Source of the DNA: Bacteroidales bacterium
GTDB taxonomy: Bacteria; Bacteroidota; Bacteroidia; Bacteroidales; Muribaculaceae
Assembly (NCBI GenBank): GCA_030524805.1
Contig: JAUNFY010000023.1
Coordinates: forward strand, 1 to 35,855
DNA length: 35,855 nt
Direction of reading: 5' to 3'
Below are positions 33,861 to 35,855 of this stretch, in pieces. The notes under the pieces were generated by a model that was given only the letters and a program-made list of their open reading frames with translations, ran no database searches and had not been told where the DNA came from. The position numbers and the translations under genes are program-made. Numbering within the stretch: position 1 is the first letter of the stretch; every line of letters starts with the position of its first letter.

Positions 33861-35831
33861 CTATCGGGAATAGCGCTCCTTGATGATGCCGTGGCGGAAG
33901 CCATGGAGCAGGTCGCGCAGTTCATCGATTTGCGCCTGCAGCTCATGTCCCTTGTCGGTGTCCTTCACCCGGAGGCGCTTGGCCGACATCTCCACTATCT
34001 GCTTCGTGCCTATGATGTCGCTGCCGTCTCTCACGGCCTTTTCGGTCGACTCGAACGCCTCGTGCTCCACGAGCTGGAAGCCACGGCTGTGGTAGACAAG
34101 CGTGTAGCCCGCTATTCCGGTGGTGGCGTGATAAGCCTTTGCGAAACCGCCGTCAATCACCATGAGTTTGCCGCCGGCGCGGATGGGGCTTTCCCCTTTG
34201 GCCGCGCGCACGGGAACATGTCCGTTGATGATGTGGCGGTGTTCGCCCTCCACTTCAAATGCGTCGAGAATGCCGTCGATCACCTTCTCGTCGTCCCTTA
34301 ATTTGAAGTAGTTGCCTTTTTCTTCCACGTGTGTCGACTCGTCTTTGATGAAGTAGCGTTCGAAGGTTGCCATCTTCGACTTGTCGAATAGCGGCGAGTC
34401 GGGTCCGCACCAGAGATACCAGTAATAGTCTATGGCAAACTCGCGGGTGGCGTCGTCGGTGTCGTCGTTGAAGGCCGAGCGCATCATCATCCCGATGTGT
34501 CGCATCAGTTGCGCCCCGCTGTATTTCTCGCCGTAAAGCTCCACCTCTTTCAGACTGCCGTCGGCATTGAGCGGCATCGAAGCGTGGTAGAGCAGGTTGG
34601 AGTTGTAGACGGCATACATGCTTCCGTGCGACAGCAAGCAGTTGATATGGCGGTTGAGCTTGTCGCTCACCTGGAAGGAATGAAGCAGTTTCTCCATCAA
34701 GGCCTCCTCCTCTTTCGTCAGCGCATAGGGGTTGCCCGGGTCGATGGTCGGGAAATTGTTGTCTTTCAGCTCATATTCCTTGCCGCCTATCTCTATCACG
34801 TTGCGTTCGGGATGCAGGCGGTGCAGGAGTTTCCGGTCGTCCATCCCCCATTCGGGGCGGCGGTCGATGATCTGGCTCTCGATCTTGAACTGTATGATGC
34901 TGATGGCCTTGTGCATCTTGGCCATGAGCTGTATGGTCTTCCCTTCGGCATTGTATTCCTTGTTGTCGAGCAGTCGCGGCATGAATTCCAGGCAGGGGTC
35001 GTCTTTGTATGTCTCGAGCGAGAAGGTGGCCAATGGCACGAGGTTGATGCCGTAGCCGTCTTCGAGAGTGGCCATGTTGCCGTAGCGCAGCGAGAGCCTC
35101 AGCACGTTGGCTATGCAGGCCTTGTTGCCGGCGGCGGCTCCCATCCAGAGGGCGTCGTGGTTGCCCCACTGCAGGTCAAACCTGTCGTAGGCGCAAAGGG
35201 TGTCCATGATCAGATGCGCACCCGGACCGCGGTCGAAGATGTCGCCTAAGATGTGAAGCTGGTCGATGCTCAGCCGCTGGATGGTGTTGCACAGCGCGAT
35301 GATGAAGTTGTCGGCCTGACCCGTGGATATGATGGTCTCGATGATGCGCCGGAAATAGGCCTCCTTGTCGTAGTCGGAGGGCGACTCATGAAGAAGTTCC
35401 TCGATGATGTAGGCATACTCCCGCGGCAGCTGCTTGCGCACTCTCGAGCGTGTGTATTTCGACGAGACGCTCTGAAGCACCATGATGAGCTGATGGAGCG
35501 TGACGCTGTAGAAGTCGTCGATGTCCTTTTCCTCCGCCTTGATATATTCCATCTTGCGCTCCGGATAGTATATCAGGGTGCAGAGCTGGCGTATGTCTTG
35601 CTCGCGCAGCGAGGTGCCGAAGATTTCAGTCACTTTGCGGCGTATGTTGCCTGAGGCGTTGCGTAGTATGTGTGAAAACGCCTCGTCCTCCCCGTGAAGG
35701 TCGGCCACGAAGTGCTCGGTGCCTTTGGGAAGGTTGAGGATTGCCTCAAGGTTGATTATCTCCGTGCTCGCAGCCTGAATGTTGGGAAAGGTCTGCGACA
35801 GCAACCGCAATATCCGCGGGTCAGTCTCCAT
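33861..35831 (-). CDS. fbp: Fructose-1,6-bisphosphatase class III
   Basis: A 656-residue cytoplasmic gluconeogenic enzyme hydrolysing fructose 1,6-bisphosphate to fructose 6-phosphate. It is the Firmicutes/Bacteroidetes class III type, a metallophosphoesterase fold. Seen: FVADLHGEDEAF (Asp44, His46), ILGDIFDRGPGAH near residue 196, QWGNHDALWMGAAAGN near 220, and later INCLLSHGSMYAVYN, INGHVPVRAAKGESPIRAGGKLMVIDGGFAKAYH and GIAGYTLVYHSRGFQLV. These supply the conserved Asp/His/Asn metal ligands. The length agrees with the family (about 640-670 aa). ATG at 35831; only 24 nt lie before it in the window, so its promoter is outside view. It is followed by 149 bp that hold the typA promoter, so the two genes need not be cotranscribed. 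Confidence 0.95.
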   Translation of the reverse strand: METDPRILRLLSQTFPNIQAASTEIINLEAILNLPKGTEHFVADLHGEDEAFSHILRNASGNIRRKVTEIFGTSLREQDIRQLCTLIYYPERKMEYIKAEEKDIDDFYSVTLHQLIMVLQSVSSKYTRSRVRKQLPREYAYIIEELLHESPSDYDKEAYFRRIIETIISTGQADNFIIALCNTIQRLSIDQLHILGDIFDRGPGAHLIMDTLCAYDRFDLQWGNHDALWMGAAAGNKACIANVLRLSLRYGNMATLEDGYGINLVPLATFSLETYKDDPCLEFMPRLLDNKEYNAEGKTIQLMAKMHKAISIIQFKIESQIIDRRPEWGMDDRKLLHRLHPERNVIEIGGKEYELKDNNFPTIDPGNPYALTKEEEALMEKLLHSFQVSDKLNRHINCLLSHGSMYAVYNSNLLYHASMPLNADGSLKEVELYGEKYSGAQLMRHIGMMMRSAFNDDTDDATREFAIDYYWYLWCGPDSPLFDKSKMATFERYFIKDESTHVEEKGNYFKLRDDEKVIDGILDAFEVEGEHRHIINGHVPVRAAKGESPIRAGGKLMVIDGGFAKAYHATTGIAGYTLVYHSRGFQLVEHEAFESTEKAVRDGSDIIGTKQIVEMSAKRLRVKDTDKGHELQAQIDELRDLLHGFRHGIIKERYSR

Positions 35832-35855
35832 GGTGGTCAGAATTTATCTATTCTC

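Overview
The window reads as chromosome of a Bacteroidales bacterium, most likely a gut Muribaculaceae relative or similar. The reasons are promoters of the Bacteroidetes type (TTG/TTTG, about 20 bp, TAnnTTTG), few Shine-Dalgarno sequences, many lipoproteins with short lipoboxes, and families confined largely to this phylum: Mfa1/Mfa2-type fimbrillins, DUF3575, DUF3868, DUF4421 and T9SS-like surface proteins. Most genes look GC-rich, with visibly AT-rich islands inside the surface-protein genes. No rRNA, tRNA, CRISPR array, transposase or integrase was recognised.

Layout. (1) 1-3000: a DUF4143-type AAA ATPase (+), then three minus-strand genes that look like an isolated phage-type lysis cassette: a membrane-anchored coiled-coil protein, a lipoprotein with a C-terminal membrane helix (u-spanin architecture) and a GH108-like muramidase. 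(2) 3040-5220: a six-helix K+-channel-like protein with an altered selectivity filter (+), facing a MetY-type O-acetylhomoserine sulfhydrylase (-) across a shared terminator. (3) 5360-22870: a 17-kb surface-fimbria locus, all on +: DUF3575 barrel, DUF3868/OmpA-like protein, Mfa1-type major fimbrillin, Mfa2-type anchor, two more fimbrillin-like lipoproteins, a 2622-residue secreted protein with GLUG repeats and a T9SS-like C-terminus, and a small DUF1573 protein. A G10 tract lies upstream of its first promoter and structured, repeat-bearing leaders precede the major fimbrillin and the giant gene. (4) 22930-26250: a large secreted protein of the exo-rhamnogalacturonan-lyase (PcRGLX/YetA) type, then a minus-strand lipoprotein. 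(5) 27416-31576: a tight hpf - fdtA-like - fdtB-like - mltG - DUF4421 run (+). (6) 31577-35831: minus-strand small membrane protein, typA/bipA and class III fructose-1,6-bisphosphatase.

How the parts work together. The fimbrial locus is the most distinctive unit. By analogy with P. gingivalis Mfa fimbriae, subunits would be exported as lipoproteins, proteolytically matured and polymerised, with the Mfa2-type protein as anchor, the two extra fimbrillins as accessory or tip subunits, and the giant protein in the place of the tip adhesin. That last role is inference from gene order and end-domain features. The fdtA/fdtB pair would supply a dTDP-3-amino-3,6-dideoxyhexose for a surface glycan, next to the peptidoglycan enzyme MltG. 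The remaining genes are housekeeping.
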